Shown here piece after piece: positions 9,251-17,430 of a DNA stretch of 64,000 nucleotides. Every line of letters begins with the position of its first letter. The stretch's first letter is position 1. This DNA comes from Clostridium tetanomorphum (GTDB lineage Bacteria > Bacillota > Clostridia > Clostridiales > Clostridiaceae), in contig NZ_JAGGKA010000005.1 in assembly GCF_017873215.1 (NCBI RefSeq), forward strand, positions 62,001 to 126,000. The letters are read 5' to 3'. The position numbers and the translations under genes are program-made. Under the pieces are notes generated by a model. It had not been told where the DNA came from and searched no databases. It saw nothing but the letters and a program-made list of their open reading frames with translations.

Positions 9251-9288
9251 ATAAAGCTGGAGTTTTTAAAATTAACTCCAGCTTTATT
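9251..9288 (-). terminator. Terminator of metT
   Basis: A strong stem, AAAGCTGGAGTT with AACTCCAGCTTT, lies just past the stop of the antiporter-type gene. The flanks are T-rich. Confidence 0.8.
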
Positions 9289-9305
9289 TATATACTTAAA
9301 ATATA

Positions 9306-10628
9306 TTATGCTCCCTTTGCAAAATTTTCTTTTGAAACTGATTTAACTTTAGGTATTCCCAACATTATAGCTATTATAGCGCATAATCCCATTAAATAAG
9401 GGTAATATAGATATTTCATAATTAAAAATGGAGATATCTTAGTAAGCCCTGAAGCTGCTAATAGTTGAGCTCCATAAGGTATTATTCCTTGACAAAAACA
9501 TGAAAAAGTATCTAATAAACTAGCTGTTTTCTGTGGTTCTATACCATATTCTTCTGATATATCTTTAGCTATAGGTCCTGTCATAACAATAGCAATAGTA
9601 TTATTAGCTGTACATATATCAACTAAAGATACTAATAAAGCTATTCCAAACTCTGCTCCTCTTCTTCCTTTTACTCTATTAGTAATAAAGCTTAATAAAA
9701 AATCTATTCCTCCATTAAACTTTATCAATTCTACTGTACCTCCAATAATTAATGATATAATAACTAATTCAGACATGCCATTAATGCCCTTAGCTATTGA
9801 TTGTAAAAATCCTATAAAACTGAAGGCTCCACTAGTAATCCCTATTATCCCTGAAAATACTGTTCCTCCTACTAACACCAATAAAACATTTACTCCTAAA
9901 AGTGCAGCGATAAGTACAGATAAATAAGGAAGAACTTTTAAAAAGCTATAAGTATATTGTGCTGATAAGTTAATATGATTACCTGAAGTAATTATGGCAA
10001 ATATAATAGCTGTTACAATTGCTGCTGGTAATACTATAAAAAAGTTTGTTTTAAATTTATCTTTCAAATCACATCCTTGAGTTCTAGTAGCAGCAATAGT
10101 AGTATCTGATATCATAGAAAGATTGTCTCCAAACATAGCTCCTCCAACTGCTGCACCTATAACTAAAGCTAATGTGATACCGGTTTTTTCTGAAATACCA
10201 ATAGCCATTGGTGCTAATGCTACTATAGTTCCCATAGATGTTCCAATAGAAATAGAAATAAAGCACGCTATAATAAATATTCCTGATATTAATATATTAC
10301 TTGGTAAAATAGATAATCCTAAATTCACAGTGGATTCAACTGCTCCCATGTCTTTTGCTACTTGTGCAAAAGCTCCTGCTAATATAAATATTATACACAT
10401 CAATATAATATTTGGCTCTCCTGCTCCTTTGCAAAATATATCTAATTTTCTTGATATTTTTTCTTTTCTATTCATTAACAATGCAAAAATAGCGGCAATA
10501 AGAAAAGGTACACTAACAGGCATAGCATAAAAATCTTTTGAAATAAGTGCTATTAATACATATAATGTTATAAAAACTAATAAAGGTAATAATGCTACTG
10601 CCCTTCCTTTTGACTTCGTATCTTTCAT
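9306..10628 (-). CDS. metT: NhaC-family transporter, predicted methionine transporter MetT
   Basis: The 440-residue protein has about 11 membrane segments and is an NhaC-type antiporter by sequence: GTSMGTIVALAPMAIGI, VGGAMFGDNLSMISDTTIAA, and the late DICTANNTIAIVMTGP and CFCQGIIPYGAQLLAASG. A SAM-I riboswitch lies directly upstream with its own expression platform. NhaC-like proteins under S-box control have been predicted by comparative genomics to import methionine (MetT). That substrate is inference from regulation. The sequence alone supports only a sodium-coupled transporter. Confidence 0.85.
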   Translation of the reverse strand: MKDTKSKGRAVALLPLLVFITLYVLIALISKDFYAMPVSVPFLIAAIFALLMNRKEKISRKLDIFCKGAGEPNIILMCIIFILAGAFAQVAKDMGAVESTVNLGLSILPSNILISGIFIIACFISISIGTSMGTIVALAPMAIGISEKTGITLALVIGAAVGGAMFGDNLSMISDTTIAATRTQGCDLKDKFKTNFFIVLPAAIVTAIIFAIITSGNHINLSAQYTYSFLKVLPYLSVLIAALLGVNVLLVLVGGTVFSGIIGITSGAFSFIGFLQSIAKGINGMSELVIISLIIGGTVELIKFNGGIDFLLSFITNRVKGRRGAEFGIALLVSLVDICTANNTIAIVMTGPIAKDISEEYGIEPQKTASLLDTFSCFCQGIIPYGAQLLAASGLTKISPFLIMKYLYYPYLMGLCAIIAIMLGIPKVKSVSKENFAKGA

Positions 10629-10663
10629 TAATTTTCCTCCTAATAATATAAATCATTACAAAT

Positions 10664-10820
10664 AAAAAAACCTCTTGTAGATAGATACAAGAAGTATAAC
10701 TTCTCCTCTTATCTATCAGGTTTGTTCACCTGCTGGATTTAGCACCATAAAAGCTATTTAGCTCTTGGGTTGCCGGGTTTCTTTGGGCCAGTCCCTCCAC
10801 CACTCTGGATAAGAAGCTTT
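10664..10820 (-). promoter_or_regulatory. SAM-I (S-box) riboswitch controlling metT
   Basis: On the minus strand the leader reads CTTATCCAGAGTGGTGGAGG, then GGCCC, AAACCCGGCAACC, GGTGCTAAATCCAGCAG and GATAAGAGG, which are the conserved S-box blocks. It is followed by a terminator stem, CTTGTATCTATCTACAAG, with a T run at 10664-10670. High SAM should stabilise the aptamer and terminate transcription before metT. Confidence 0.95.
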
Positions 10821-10838
10821 TTATTTAATTTTAAAGTA

Positions 10839-10867
10839 ATTTTATCATAGGGTACATACTAAGTCAA
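10839..10867 (-). promoter_or_regulatory. Promoter of the SAM riboswitch-metT transcript
   Basis: On the minus strand TTGACT (10862-10867) lies 17 bp from TAAAAT (10839-10844). Transcription would begin just ahead of the aptamer. Confidence 0.7.
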
Positions 10868-10986
10868 TATTTTAGTATAATCCTTTAATGCTTAATTTTT
10901 TACATTTCAAGTTGATTTTACAAGTTTCATAATATATAATATATTAATAATTACTATTTTTTAATAATAAACTGCGGGGTGTTAAT

Positions 10987-12303
10987 ATGAGTAAAAAATG
11001 GAAATGCCTAATTTGTGGTGTATCTTTTGATGGAGACAACCCTCCTGGAATTTGCCCTGTGTGTGGCGCTCCAGCTGATCAATTTGTTGAAGTATTAGAA
11101 GATACAATTACACAAAAAGATACTGTTGACCATAACTTCTTAATAATAGGTAATGGTGCTGCGGGCTTCTATGCAGCAGATGCTATAAGAATGAGAAATA
11201 AAGATTGTAATATTAAAATTATTTCTTCTGAAAGCTATACAAGTTATTATAGACCTTCTTTATCAGATTATTTAAGCAATGATAATTTAGATGATAATTT
11301 CTACCTTGCAAAAAAAGAATGGTATGAGGATAACAATATAGACCTTTTATTAAACACTACAGTAAAAGACATAGACCCATCAAATAAAAGTATAACTCTA
11401 AGTAATAATTCTACTCTAGTATACGATAAACTCATAATAGCAAATGGTAGTCATAACTTTATTCCCCTTATACCCGGAAATAATAAAAAAGGAATTTTTT
11501 CTTTAAAAGATTTAAAAGATGCTAACAACATTAAAGGATATATAAAAAAATGTAAAAATGCAGTAGTCATTGGTGGAGGCCTTTTAGGCTTAGAAGCAGC
11601 TGGTGAACTAAAAAAATTAGGTTTAAATGTAACTGTCGTTGAATTTTTTAAAAGACTTCTTCCACGTCAGTTAGATGAAAAAGGTGCTAAAATACTTAAA
11701 GAGTGTGTAGATAACTCAGGAGTAAATGCAATTCTTGATGATTCTTTAAGTGAAATAATTGGTGATAGCCATATAAAAAGCATAAAGTTAAAAAGTGGTA
11801 ATATTATAGATACAGATATCCTACTATTTTCTGTAGGAATACGTGCAAATAAAGAATTAGCAGATCAATGTGGAATTAAAACAGATAAAGCTATAGTTGT
11901 AAATGAAAAAATGGAAACTAACATAAAGGATATTTACGCTTGTGGAGATGTAGCAGAGTTTAATGGTAGAAATTATGGCAACTGGTCTGCTGCCGTCAAA
12001 ATGGGAAAAATAGCCGGTGCTAATGCTGTTGGAGAAAATGAAGTATTTAAAGATTTTACATCTGCTATTATCTTTAATTCTATGGGAGCTAAGATGTTTT
12101 CTTGTGGTGATTATGGCAATTCTGATGAGCAACTATGTTATGAAAACTCCGAAAAAGGCTTCTATAAAAAACTATTTTTTAAAAATAACATGCTAATTGG
12201 AGCTATGATGTTAGGTTCTATATCTACATCAGGAAAAACAATTGAAGCTATAAAAAATAATTATACTAAGGATCAAGTCCTTAGAGAAAATTTAATCTAC
12301 TAA
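10987..12303 (+). CDS. Rubredoxin-fused NAD(P)/FAD oxidoreductase
   Basis: The 438-residue protein joins an N-terminal rubredoxin-type iron centre (CLICG at about 7-11 and CPVCGAP at about 23-29) to a two-dinucleotide-binding flavoprotein. FAD site: FLIIGNGAAGFYAADAIR. NAD(P)H site: VIGGGLLGLEAAGEL. A late DIYACGDVAEF completes the FAD domain. It resembles NADH:rubredoxin oxidoreductases that pass electrons to flavodiiron proteins or rubrerythrins in oxygen and peroxide defence. Here carrier and reductase are one polypeptide. The physiological acceptor is not encoded nearby. Standalone plus-strand gene. Confidence 0.88.
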   Translation: MSKKWKCLICGVSFDGDNPPGICPVCGAPADQFVEVLEDTITQKDTVDHNFLIIGNGAAGFYAADAIRMRNKDCNIKIISSESYTSYYRPSLSDYLSNDNLDDNFYLAKKEWYEDNNIDLLLNTTVKDIDPSNKSITLSNNSTLVYDKLIIANGSHNFIPLIPGNNKKGIFSLKDLKDANNIKGYIKKCKNAVVIGGGLLGLEAAGELKKLGLNVTVVEFFKRLLPRQLDEKGAKILKECVDNSGVNAILDDSLSEIIGDSHIKSIKLKSGNIIDTDILLFSVGIRANKELADQCGIKTDKAIVVNEKMETNIKDIYACGDVAEFNGRNYGNWSAAVKMGKIAGANAVGENEVFKDFTSAIIFNSMGAKMFSCGDYGNSDEQLCYENSEKGFYKKLFFKNNMLIGAMMLGSISTSGKTIEAIKNNYTKDQVLRENLIY

Positions 12304-12311
12304 ATTGATAC

Positions 12312-12347
12312 AAAGGGATACTAGCTAGCTATTATCCCTTTTGTTTT
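12312..12347. terminator. Bidirectional terminator between convergent genes
   Basis: AAAGGGATA pairs with TATCCCTTT, with T-rich flanks. It serves the plus-strand reductase, and also the minus-strand YihY gene whose 3' end it overlaps. Confidence 0.8.
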
Positions 12348-13177
12348 TTATTATCTATATTTTTATCAAAAGCTATAACAGCATTTATTTCTCCACCAGT
12401 TATTATTATAATAGAAGTTAAATATAACCAAGTTAAGAGTACAATTACTGCCCCAATACTTCCATATACTCTTGAATAATTACCAAAATTATTAACATAA
12501 AAAGCAAATCCAAAAGATGTTATAAGCCATCCAAATGTTGCAAATATGGCCCCTGGCATTACTTCTCTCCATCTTAGTTTTCTACTAGGTACTAAATTAT
12601 AAATTAAAGCAAAAATAAATATCATAGAAAAAATAATTATTATATACCTTACCAAATCCCATATAATATTAAACATATTACTAAAACCAAGATTCTTAGC
12701 TAAAATGGAACCAATTATTTGTCCAAAAACAAGTAATAGTATAGTTATAATTATTAAAAATCCTAATCCTAAAGTACTAAGTATTGAAATAAATACTACT
12801 TCAATAAATGATCTTTTTTCTTTTTCATCATACGCCTTATTTATGCCCTTTATTACACCTCTAAATCCACTAGATGCAGTCCATAAAGTAAATATAATAC
12901 CAAAAGATAATAAATTAGTATTTCTTGTCTCTAGCACTTCTATTACAGTATTATATACTAACTGATAAGCACTTTTAGGTAATATATTGCTCATCTCCAT
13001 TAACACAAAATCCGTGTCTATTGAGCTGAATCCTATTAAAGTCATTACAAATATAAGAAATGGGAAAAATGATAAAAGTAAGCTATAGGATAACTGTGAG
13101 GCTAAAGCGGGTATTTCATCATCTATTATCCTCTTTATTAAATATCTTATATTTATTATTTTTTTCAAAGTTTTCAC
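12332..13177 (-). CDS. YihY/virulence factor BrkB family membrane protein
   Basis: The 281-residue protein has about six membrane segments and the family signatures DEIPALASQLSYSLLLSFFPFLIF, LWTASSGFRGVIKGINKAY, LVPSRKLRWREVMPGA and a C-terminal GAVIVLLTWLYLTSIIIITGGEINA. The family was once called ribonuclease BN in error; it is an integral membrane protein of unknown function. It ends in the convergent terminator and lies 29 bp downstream of the HAD phosphatase gene. Confidence 0.88.
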   Translation of the reverse strand: MKTLKKIINIRYLIKRIIDDEIPALASQLSYSLLLSFFPFLIFVMTLIGFSSIDTDFVLMEMSNILPKSAYQLVYNTVIEVLETRNTNLLSFGIIFTLWTASSGFRGVIKGINKAYDEKEKRSFIEVVFISILSTLGLGFLIIITILLLVFGQIIGSILAKNLGFSNMFNIIWDLVRYIIIIFSMIFIFALIYNLVPSRKLRWREVMPGAIFATFGWLITSFGFAFYVNNFGNYSRVYGSIGAVIVLLTWLYLTSIIIITGGEINAVIAFDKNIDNKKQKG

Positions 13178-13206
13178 TCCTAGTATAAACTAAAAATTCT
13201 AGTTTA

Positions 13207-13863
13207 TTAAGTTAGATTCTTTATCTTATCATAGCTAATATTATTAAAACTATCTATTATAAAAGTGGCCTGGGAAAGATCTTGATTGCCTGAATTCATA
13301 TTTCTATATCCAACAGATTTCATTCCTGCCCTTTTCGCTGCCATAATTCCATTATATGAGTCTTCTACTACTAAACATTCATCCGGTACAATTTTAATCT
13401 TTTCAGCTGCATATAAAAATATATCCGGATCAGGCTTACTATTAGCAACATAATCTCCTGTAACAATATAGGAAAAATATTCTCTTATATTAAATCTCTT
13501 TACTACCAGCTCTATTATATCTATAGGGGATGAAGATGCTACAGCTAACTTAACTCCATTTTTATATAAATCTTTTATTAAATCTACAATACCTTCTATT
13601 GGCTCTATATCTACATTGTCAGACAAAAATTGTAAGTATTTTCTTCTATCTCTTTTTACTAACTCTTCCACACCATCATATAAATTATGATTTTTCTTTA
13701 TTTTTTCCCACATATAAAAGGACGTTGTCCCTACATACGTATTGTGTTCATGTGAACTTATTTCTATGCCTAGCTCTTTAAATAACTCTTGCTCTAATTT
13801 AAAATGAATTGGTTCACTATCTATCATTACTCCATCCATATCAAAAATAACTCCCTTTATCAT
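13207..13863 (-). CDS. HAD-superfamily phosphatase (beta-phosphoglucomutase-like)
   Basis: The 218-residue soluble protein has HAD motif I FDMDGVMIDSEP with nucleophile Asp8 and Asp10, motif II in LAVASSSP, motif III in GDYVANSKPDPDIFLYAAE, and motif IV VVEDSYNGIMAAKRAGM. The cap is the helical type inserted after motif I. This subgroup acts on small phosphosugars or phosphoglycolate; the substrate cannot be read from sequence. Strong GGAGG upstream. Confidence 0.88.
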   Translation of the reverse strand: MIKGVIFDMDGVMIDSEPIHFKLEQELFKELGIEISSHEHNTYVGTTSFYMWEKIKKNHNLYDGVEELVKRDRRKYLQFLSDNVDIEPIEGIVDLIKDLYKNGVKLAVASSSPIDIIELVVKRFNIREYFSYIVTGDYVANSKPDPDIFLYAAEKIKIVPDECLVVEDSYNGIMAAKRAGMKSVGYRNMNSGNQDLSQATFIIDSFNNISYDKIKNLT

Positions 13864-13965
13864 ACTTCCTCCTAATTGCCTATATTTTGATTATTCAGTT
13901 AATACTTTCAATATAAGTCTATCATAGCATTGTTTACCTGTAAACTTAACTTTGTAATGAAAAAT

Positions 13966-14004
13966 AATCATACCAAATTTATTATTAATAAATTTGGTAT
14001 GATT
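13966..14004 (-). terminator. Large palindromic terminator
   Basis: AATCATACCAAATTTATT and AATAAATTTGGTATGATT form an 18-bp perfect stem around a 3-nt loop. It is a few bases downstream of the 42-residue protein gene on the minus strand. Confidence 0.7.
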
Positions 14005-14013
14005 ATAAATAGC

Positions 14014-14142
14014 TTACTTATATATGGTTGTTGTTTCACTGCTACTAGAAAAACTATTTACTATTATCTTTGGTACTGTAATGCCTATCATAACTATGAG
14101 AATCAAAATAAGTACAAAATTATAGAATTTTTTTAAAATCAT
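14014..14142 (-). CDS. 42-residue single-pass membrane protein, unknown
   Basis: A short reading frame begins with ATG after GAGGGTGG. It encodes MILKKFYNFVLILILIVMI, a basic start then one hydrophobic helix, followed by a polar serine-rich tail ending TTTIYK. A strong palindromic terminator follows. Start signal, coherent membrane topology and terminator together support a real small gene, though nothing identifies its role. Confidence 0.55.
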   Translation of the reverse strand: MILKKFYNFVLILILIVMIGITVPKIIVNSFSSSSETTTIYK

Positions 14143-14329
14143 AAAACCACCCTCTGCTATATCCAATCATAATAAATCTCTTTATTGAATATTATACATA
14201 ATAAAGTTTGATTTTGCTTTAAAAATATCTTAATAAATTCTTAACTTTCTATAATTATTAAATTACAATATATATATATATATATATATATTAACATATT
14301 ATATAAAACTATTAAATATGGAGGAAGAT

Positions 14330-14749
14330 ATGAATATTGCAATAATAGATGGTCAAGGTGCGGGCATAGGACAAACAGTAATAAAAAAAATTCGAAAAAT
14401 ACTAGGAACACATATTAACATTATAGCTCTTGGTACCAATATAGCGGCTACTAATAATATGATTAAAGCTGGTGCAGACTGTGGCATTACAGGAAAAGAA
14501 GATATTTGTTTTTTCCTAAAAACAAATAAAGTACATTGCCTTATAGGTCCTATAGGTATAATTTGTAACGGTGGAATAAATGGAGAAATAGATTTTAATA
14601 TATCCAAAATTATATTTGAAATGCACTGTACAAAATACCTAATTCCCTTACAAAAACACGGTATATACATACCAGGAACTCGTAATCTTCAAATAAAAGA
14701 ATTTATTGAAGAAATTATATATGATATAAAAAATGAGGTGTTAGGCTAA
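14330..14749 (+). CDS. DUF3842 family protein
   Basis: This 139-residue protein opens MNIAIIDGQGAGIGQTVIKK, a nucleotide-binding-like glycine-rich loop typical of DUF3842. It continues LGTNIAATNNMIKAGADCGI and IGPIGIICNGGINGEID. I use the ATG at 14330, since the preceding in-frame ATG overlaps the ribosome site GGAGGAA. The family is found in clostridia and its function is unknown; a Rossmann-like sensor or enzyme fold is an inference. An AT dinucleotide run at about 14,268-14,291 lies upstream. Confidence 0.82.
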   Translation: MNIAIIDGQGAGIGQTVIKKIRKILGTHINIIALGTNIAATNNMIKAGADCGITGKEDICFFLKTNKVHCLIGPIGIICNGGINGEIDFNISKIIFEMHCTKYLIPLQKHGIYIPGTRNLQIKEFIEEIIYDIKNEVLG

Positions 14750-14762
14750 ATGCCCAGCACCT

Positions 14763-15335
14763 TCATACTTTCACACCTGATATATAGTACATATTTTCGT
14801 TATCTATCATTTTTTCTATTGTAACGTATTTCTCCATTATTCTAGCCGTTACTTCTACTGATGGCAATTTATCTTCCTTAACTATTTCATTTCTACTATG
14901 AACTTTATTTATTTTTTCTTTACTATCAGAATGGGCAATTATTATTTTCCCACCTTTATTCAATAGCTTCCTTAAATGCCTTAAAGTAGCTTCTTTATCT
15001 TTAAAATGTGGATAAACTGAATATAAAAATATATAATCGAAATTTTTATCATTGTACCTATTAATATCCTTTATTATAAATTCCACTTTTTCTCCTTTAT
15101 ATTTGCTCTTTGCAACTTCTATCATGTTTTCTGAAATATCCACTGCAGTAATTTTCATAGGACTTGTTTTTAATAAATATTTTATCAGCACTCCAGTGCC
15201 TGTACCTACATCTAGTATATTTGAATTCTCTTTTACTTCAGATAAATTTAATATTTTTTCTAACTTTTCTTCATCATGTTTACACATATTATCCCACTGA
15301 AAAGCTAGTTTATTAAAAAAATCTCTATTGTCCAT
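14763..15335 (-). CDS. Class I SAM-dependent methyltransferase
   Basis: The 190-residue protein has the Rossmann SAM site ILDVGTGTGVLIKYL (motif I, about 40-54), ITAVDISENMIEVAKSKY (motif II) and a post-motif YIFLYSVYPHF. It overlaps the end of the ECF S-component gene by 11 bp on the same strand, so the two are coexpressed. The substrate is unknown. The pairing suggests the methyltransferase may act on, or be needed for use of, the imported compound. Confidence 0.88.
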   Translation of the reverse strand: MDNRDFFNKLAFQWDNMCKHDEEKLEKILNLSEVKENSNILDVGTGTGVLIKYLLKTSPMKITAVDISENMIEVAKSKYKGEKVEFIIKDINRYNDKNFDYIFLYSVYPHFKDKEATLRHLRKLLNKGGKIIIAHSDSKEKINKVHSRNEIVKEDKLPSVEVTARIMEKYVTIEKMIDNENMYYISGVKV

Positions 15336-15855
15336 TTATACTTACCACCTTATTATTTCTTTCCAATATTTTTACTATTATTGGTATTATTACGAGCTGG
15401 ATTAAAATTCCCCATATAGGCTTAACAAAAGCATTTATCATAAATATTTTTAGTATAAACATCTTTCCTCCAAAGGTTAAAAACATATAATTAGCAAATC
15501 CAGATATAAATCTTCCTATAATCATTGATAATACTAAAGAAGTATAGATATTATAATTTTTCTTTCTAAATGTATACCCTGCTATCCATCCATATGCAGC
15601 TAACTCGAAGGCCATAGAAATTGCCGTTGGATATATAGGTGGCATACCTGTGAGAACTGAATTCATTATTGGAGTAATAAATCCTATTATTAATCCACAC
15701 CTTTCTCCTGAAATAAATCCACATAATAAAACTGGAATATGCATTGGTAAAAGAATATTACCTGCTATACCTGTAAGATGAAAAATATAAGGTATAATTA
15801 GACCCAATGCTAAAAATAGACTAGCTTTTACTAAATCTTTTGTATTAACTGCCAT
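15325..15855 (-). CDS. ECF transporter S (substrate-binding) component
   Basis: The 176-residue protein has five to six hydrophobic helices and the S-component pattern: SLFLALGLIIPYIFH at the N-terminus, GNILLPMHIPVLLCGFISG in the second block, and AFELAAYGWIAGY. It would need a shared EcfAA'T energising module, not in the window. The vitamin or metal substrate is unclear. It is preceded by a strong promoter and a terminator-bearing leader, so its expression is probably attenuated by a small ligand or protein. Confidence 0.82.
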   Translation of the reverse strand: MAVNTKDLVKASLFLALGLIIPYIFHLTGIAGNILLPMHIPVLLCGFISGERCGLIIGFITPIMNSVLTGMPPIYPTAISMAFELAAYGWIAGYTFRKKNYNIYTSLVLSMIIGRFISGFANYMFLTFGGKMFILKIFMINAFVKPIWGILIQLVIIPIIVKILERNNKVVSINGQ

Positions 15856-15875
15856 AAGAACCCCTCCTTAAAATT

Positions 15876-15984
15876 TAATAAAAAAATATAAAAAGGTAGA
15901 GTATAATACTCTACCTTCGTGGCATCAAATATATTAACTTAAAATTGTATATTTTAAAATTGAGTTTTCGTAACTCATAATATT
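15876..15984 (-). promoter_or_regulatory. Attenuator-type leader of the ECF S-component operon
   Basis: Between promoter and gene the leader folds into an early hairpin, GAGTT-ACGAA-AACTC, then an unstructured AT stretch. A strong terminator follows (GGTAGAGTAT pairing with ATACTCTACC, 15895-15915) with a T run at 15876-15894. A GCCACGAAGGT segment just before the terminator repeats the ACGAA loop motif of the first hairpin. I cannot assign it to a known riboswitch class. Confidence 0.6.
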
Positions 15985-16012
15985 ATTATACCACATTTGT
16001 AATAAATTTCAA
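15985..16012 (-). promoter_or_regulatory. Promoter of the ECF S-component leader
   Basis: On the minus strand TTGAAA (16007-16012) lies 16 bp from a perfect TATAAT (15985-15990). Confidence 0.7.
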
Positions 16013-16088
16013 ATAACATTTCTCTTTATTGATAGATGTTATCCATTATGGTAATATTAAAATAAAAATCTAAAAGGGGGCATATTAT

Positions 16089-16358
16089 ATGGAGATATTA
16101 AAGAAAAAAGGGAATATTGAAAAATTCAACGAGGATAAGTTAAAAACTAGTATTTTAAATGCAGCTAGAGATTCAGATAACCCATTGAATGAATCCGATA
16201 TTAATTCTATTTCAAAAGACATAGTAGATACACTTAAAAAACTTAATAAAAATTATACTTCAAGTTATGAAATATTTGGAATAACAGTAAACTCTTTAAA
16301 AAAAAATGGTTTTAAAAATATTGCTAAACAATATGCCAATCACTCTATTGATGTTTAA
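16089..16358 (+). CDS. Standalone ATP-cone domain protein
   Basis: The 89-residue protein consists almost wholly of an ATP-cone: EILKKKGNIEKFNEDKLKTS, then a helical middle, then EIFGITVNSLKKNGFKNIAKQYA. ATP-cones bind ATP or dATP and normally regulate ribonucleotide reductase (NrdA/NrdD N-terminus) or form the effector part of NrdR. Here there is no zinc ribbon and no catalytic domain. It is isolated between opposite-strand genes with a GGGGG ribosome site and its own terminator. Its role is unknown. Confidence 0.78.
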   Translation: MEILKKKGNIEKFNEDKLKTSILNAARDSDNPLNESDINSISKDIVDTLKKLNKNYTSSYEIFGITVNSLKKNGFKNIAKQYANHSIDV

Positions 16359-16365
16359 CATAATG

Positions 16366-16402
16366 ACCCTTCCATCTTCTATAAATTAGAAGGTGGAAGG
16401 GT
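16366..16402. terminator. Bidirectional terminator between ATP-cone gene and ABC operon
   Basis: ACCCTTCCATCTTCT pairs with AGAAGGTGGAAGGGT (one bulge). It lies between convergent genes. Confidence 0.8.
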
Positions 16403-16424
16403 TAAATTAATACCAATATTTATT

Positions 16425-17390
16425 TTATTTTTCAATTAAATCTTCAATTTTAACTTCTTTCTGCTGTAATCCATTTTTCATCATAAAATCTTGTGTCTTT
16501 TTAAGTTCTTCTATATCCTTCTCATTTATAGTACTATCAAAATCATACCAAGAATACATCTGTTTTGTCTCTTCCGGTGTTAATCCAACTTCTTTAGCTG
16601 TTATATCCATAGCTTGGTCAAAATTATTTTTTATATAATCAATTGTTTCATTATGAACCTTTTTAAACCTTTTAACTATTTCTAGATTATCCTTTAAAAA
16701 TTTTTCACTTACAGCAGTTACTATAGTTCCTTCTACTATGCCTTCCCCATTAGCTACAATTTTTGCTCCTGATTTTACGGCTTTTAATGCTGCTGGCCCT
16801 GCTAAAAGGGCTGCATCTACACTTTTGTTATTAAGTGCTGCTAATGCTTCTGGTATGCCCATATTTACAAACTCTATGTTTTCCTGTTTTAGTCCATTTT
16901 TTTCTAAGGCTCCTACTAAAAGTTGATGAAGCACTGTTCCTTTAGGTCCTGCTATTTTTTTACCCTTAAGGTCTTTAGGATTCTTTATATTATCATTTTT
17001 TGTTATTATCATAAAAGCTTTAGGTGCTCTACTATATACATTAATTATCTTCAAATCTACACCATTAGATGCCGCTAAAATAGCAGAAGTTCCTCCAAGA
17101 GCATGTAAAAACTGTAGTTCTCCCGCAGCAAGAGCTTGAGTCTGCTGCGGCCCTGCAGTTATTTCATGCCATTTTATATCCATATTGTCTTTCTCAAATT
17201 CTTTGTCAAAATTTTTATTGTTTTTTTCAATTATAGACGGTACATTTAAAGGAGCCTTTACATAAGTTACATTTATAGTTTTATTACTTTTCTCCTCAGC
17301 TTTATTTTCTTTGCTACTACACCCTGTTAACATACTTCCTGCTATAACTCCAGTTAATACTAAAGCTAATAATTTTTTTACTTTTATCAT
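16425..17390 (-). CDS. NitT/TauT-family ABC substrate-binding lipoprotein
   Basis: The 321-residue protein begins with a lipoprotein signal ending LTGCSS (Cys24) and continues as an SsuA/TauA/NMT1-like binding protein. Signatures are ITAGPQQTQALAAGELQFLHALGGTS, IKNPKDLKGKKIAGPKGTVLHQLL, and NKSVDAALLAGPAALKAV. It is the last gene of a four-gene operon with ATPase, permease and the H-cluster-like protein. Aliphatic sulfonates, taurine, nitrate or thiamine precursors are the usual ligands. The Fur-type site upstream argues for an iron-linked compound, which is inference. Confidence 0.88.
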   Translation of the reverse strand: MIKVKKLLALVLTGVIAGSMLTGCSSKENKAEEKSNKTINVTYVKAPLNVPSIIEKNNKNFDKEFEKDNMDIKWHEITAGPQQTQALAAGELQFLHALGGTSAILAASNGVDLKIINVYSRAPKAFMIITKNDNIKNPKDLKGKKIAGPKGTVLHQLLVGALEKNGLKQENIEFVNMGIPEALAALNNKSVDAALLAGPAALKAVKSGAKIVANGEGIVEGTIVTAVSEKFLKDNLEIVKRFKKVHNETIDYIKNNFDQAMDITAKEVGLTPEETKQMYSWYDFDSTINEKDIEELKKTQDFMMKNGLQQKEVKIEDLIEK

Positions 17391-17430
17391 TTCAATCCCT
17401 CCAGTTTATAAAATAATGTATATAATTTAA

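Noticed and set aside
13930-14136. 68-codon plus-strand frame
   Set aside because: It covers a palindromic terminator and the small minus-strand gene; no ribosome site and an implausible composition.
14268-14291. AT dinucleotide run as a special repeat
   Set aside because: A plain low-complexity run in a very AT-rich intergenic region.
15895-15984. Guanidine-II (mini-ykkC) riboswitch for the ECF leader, suggested by two ACG-containing loops
   Set aside because: The loops are five-nucleotide ACGAA rather than the ACGR tetraloop, and the second stem is too short; the downstream gene is not a guanidine exporter.
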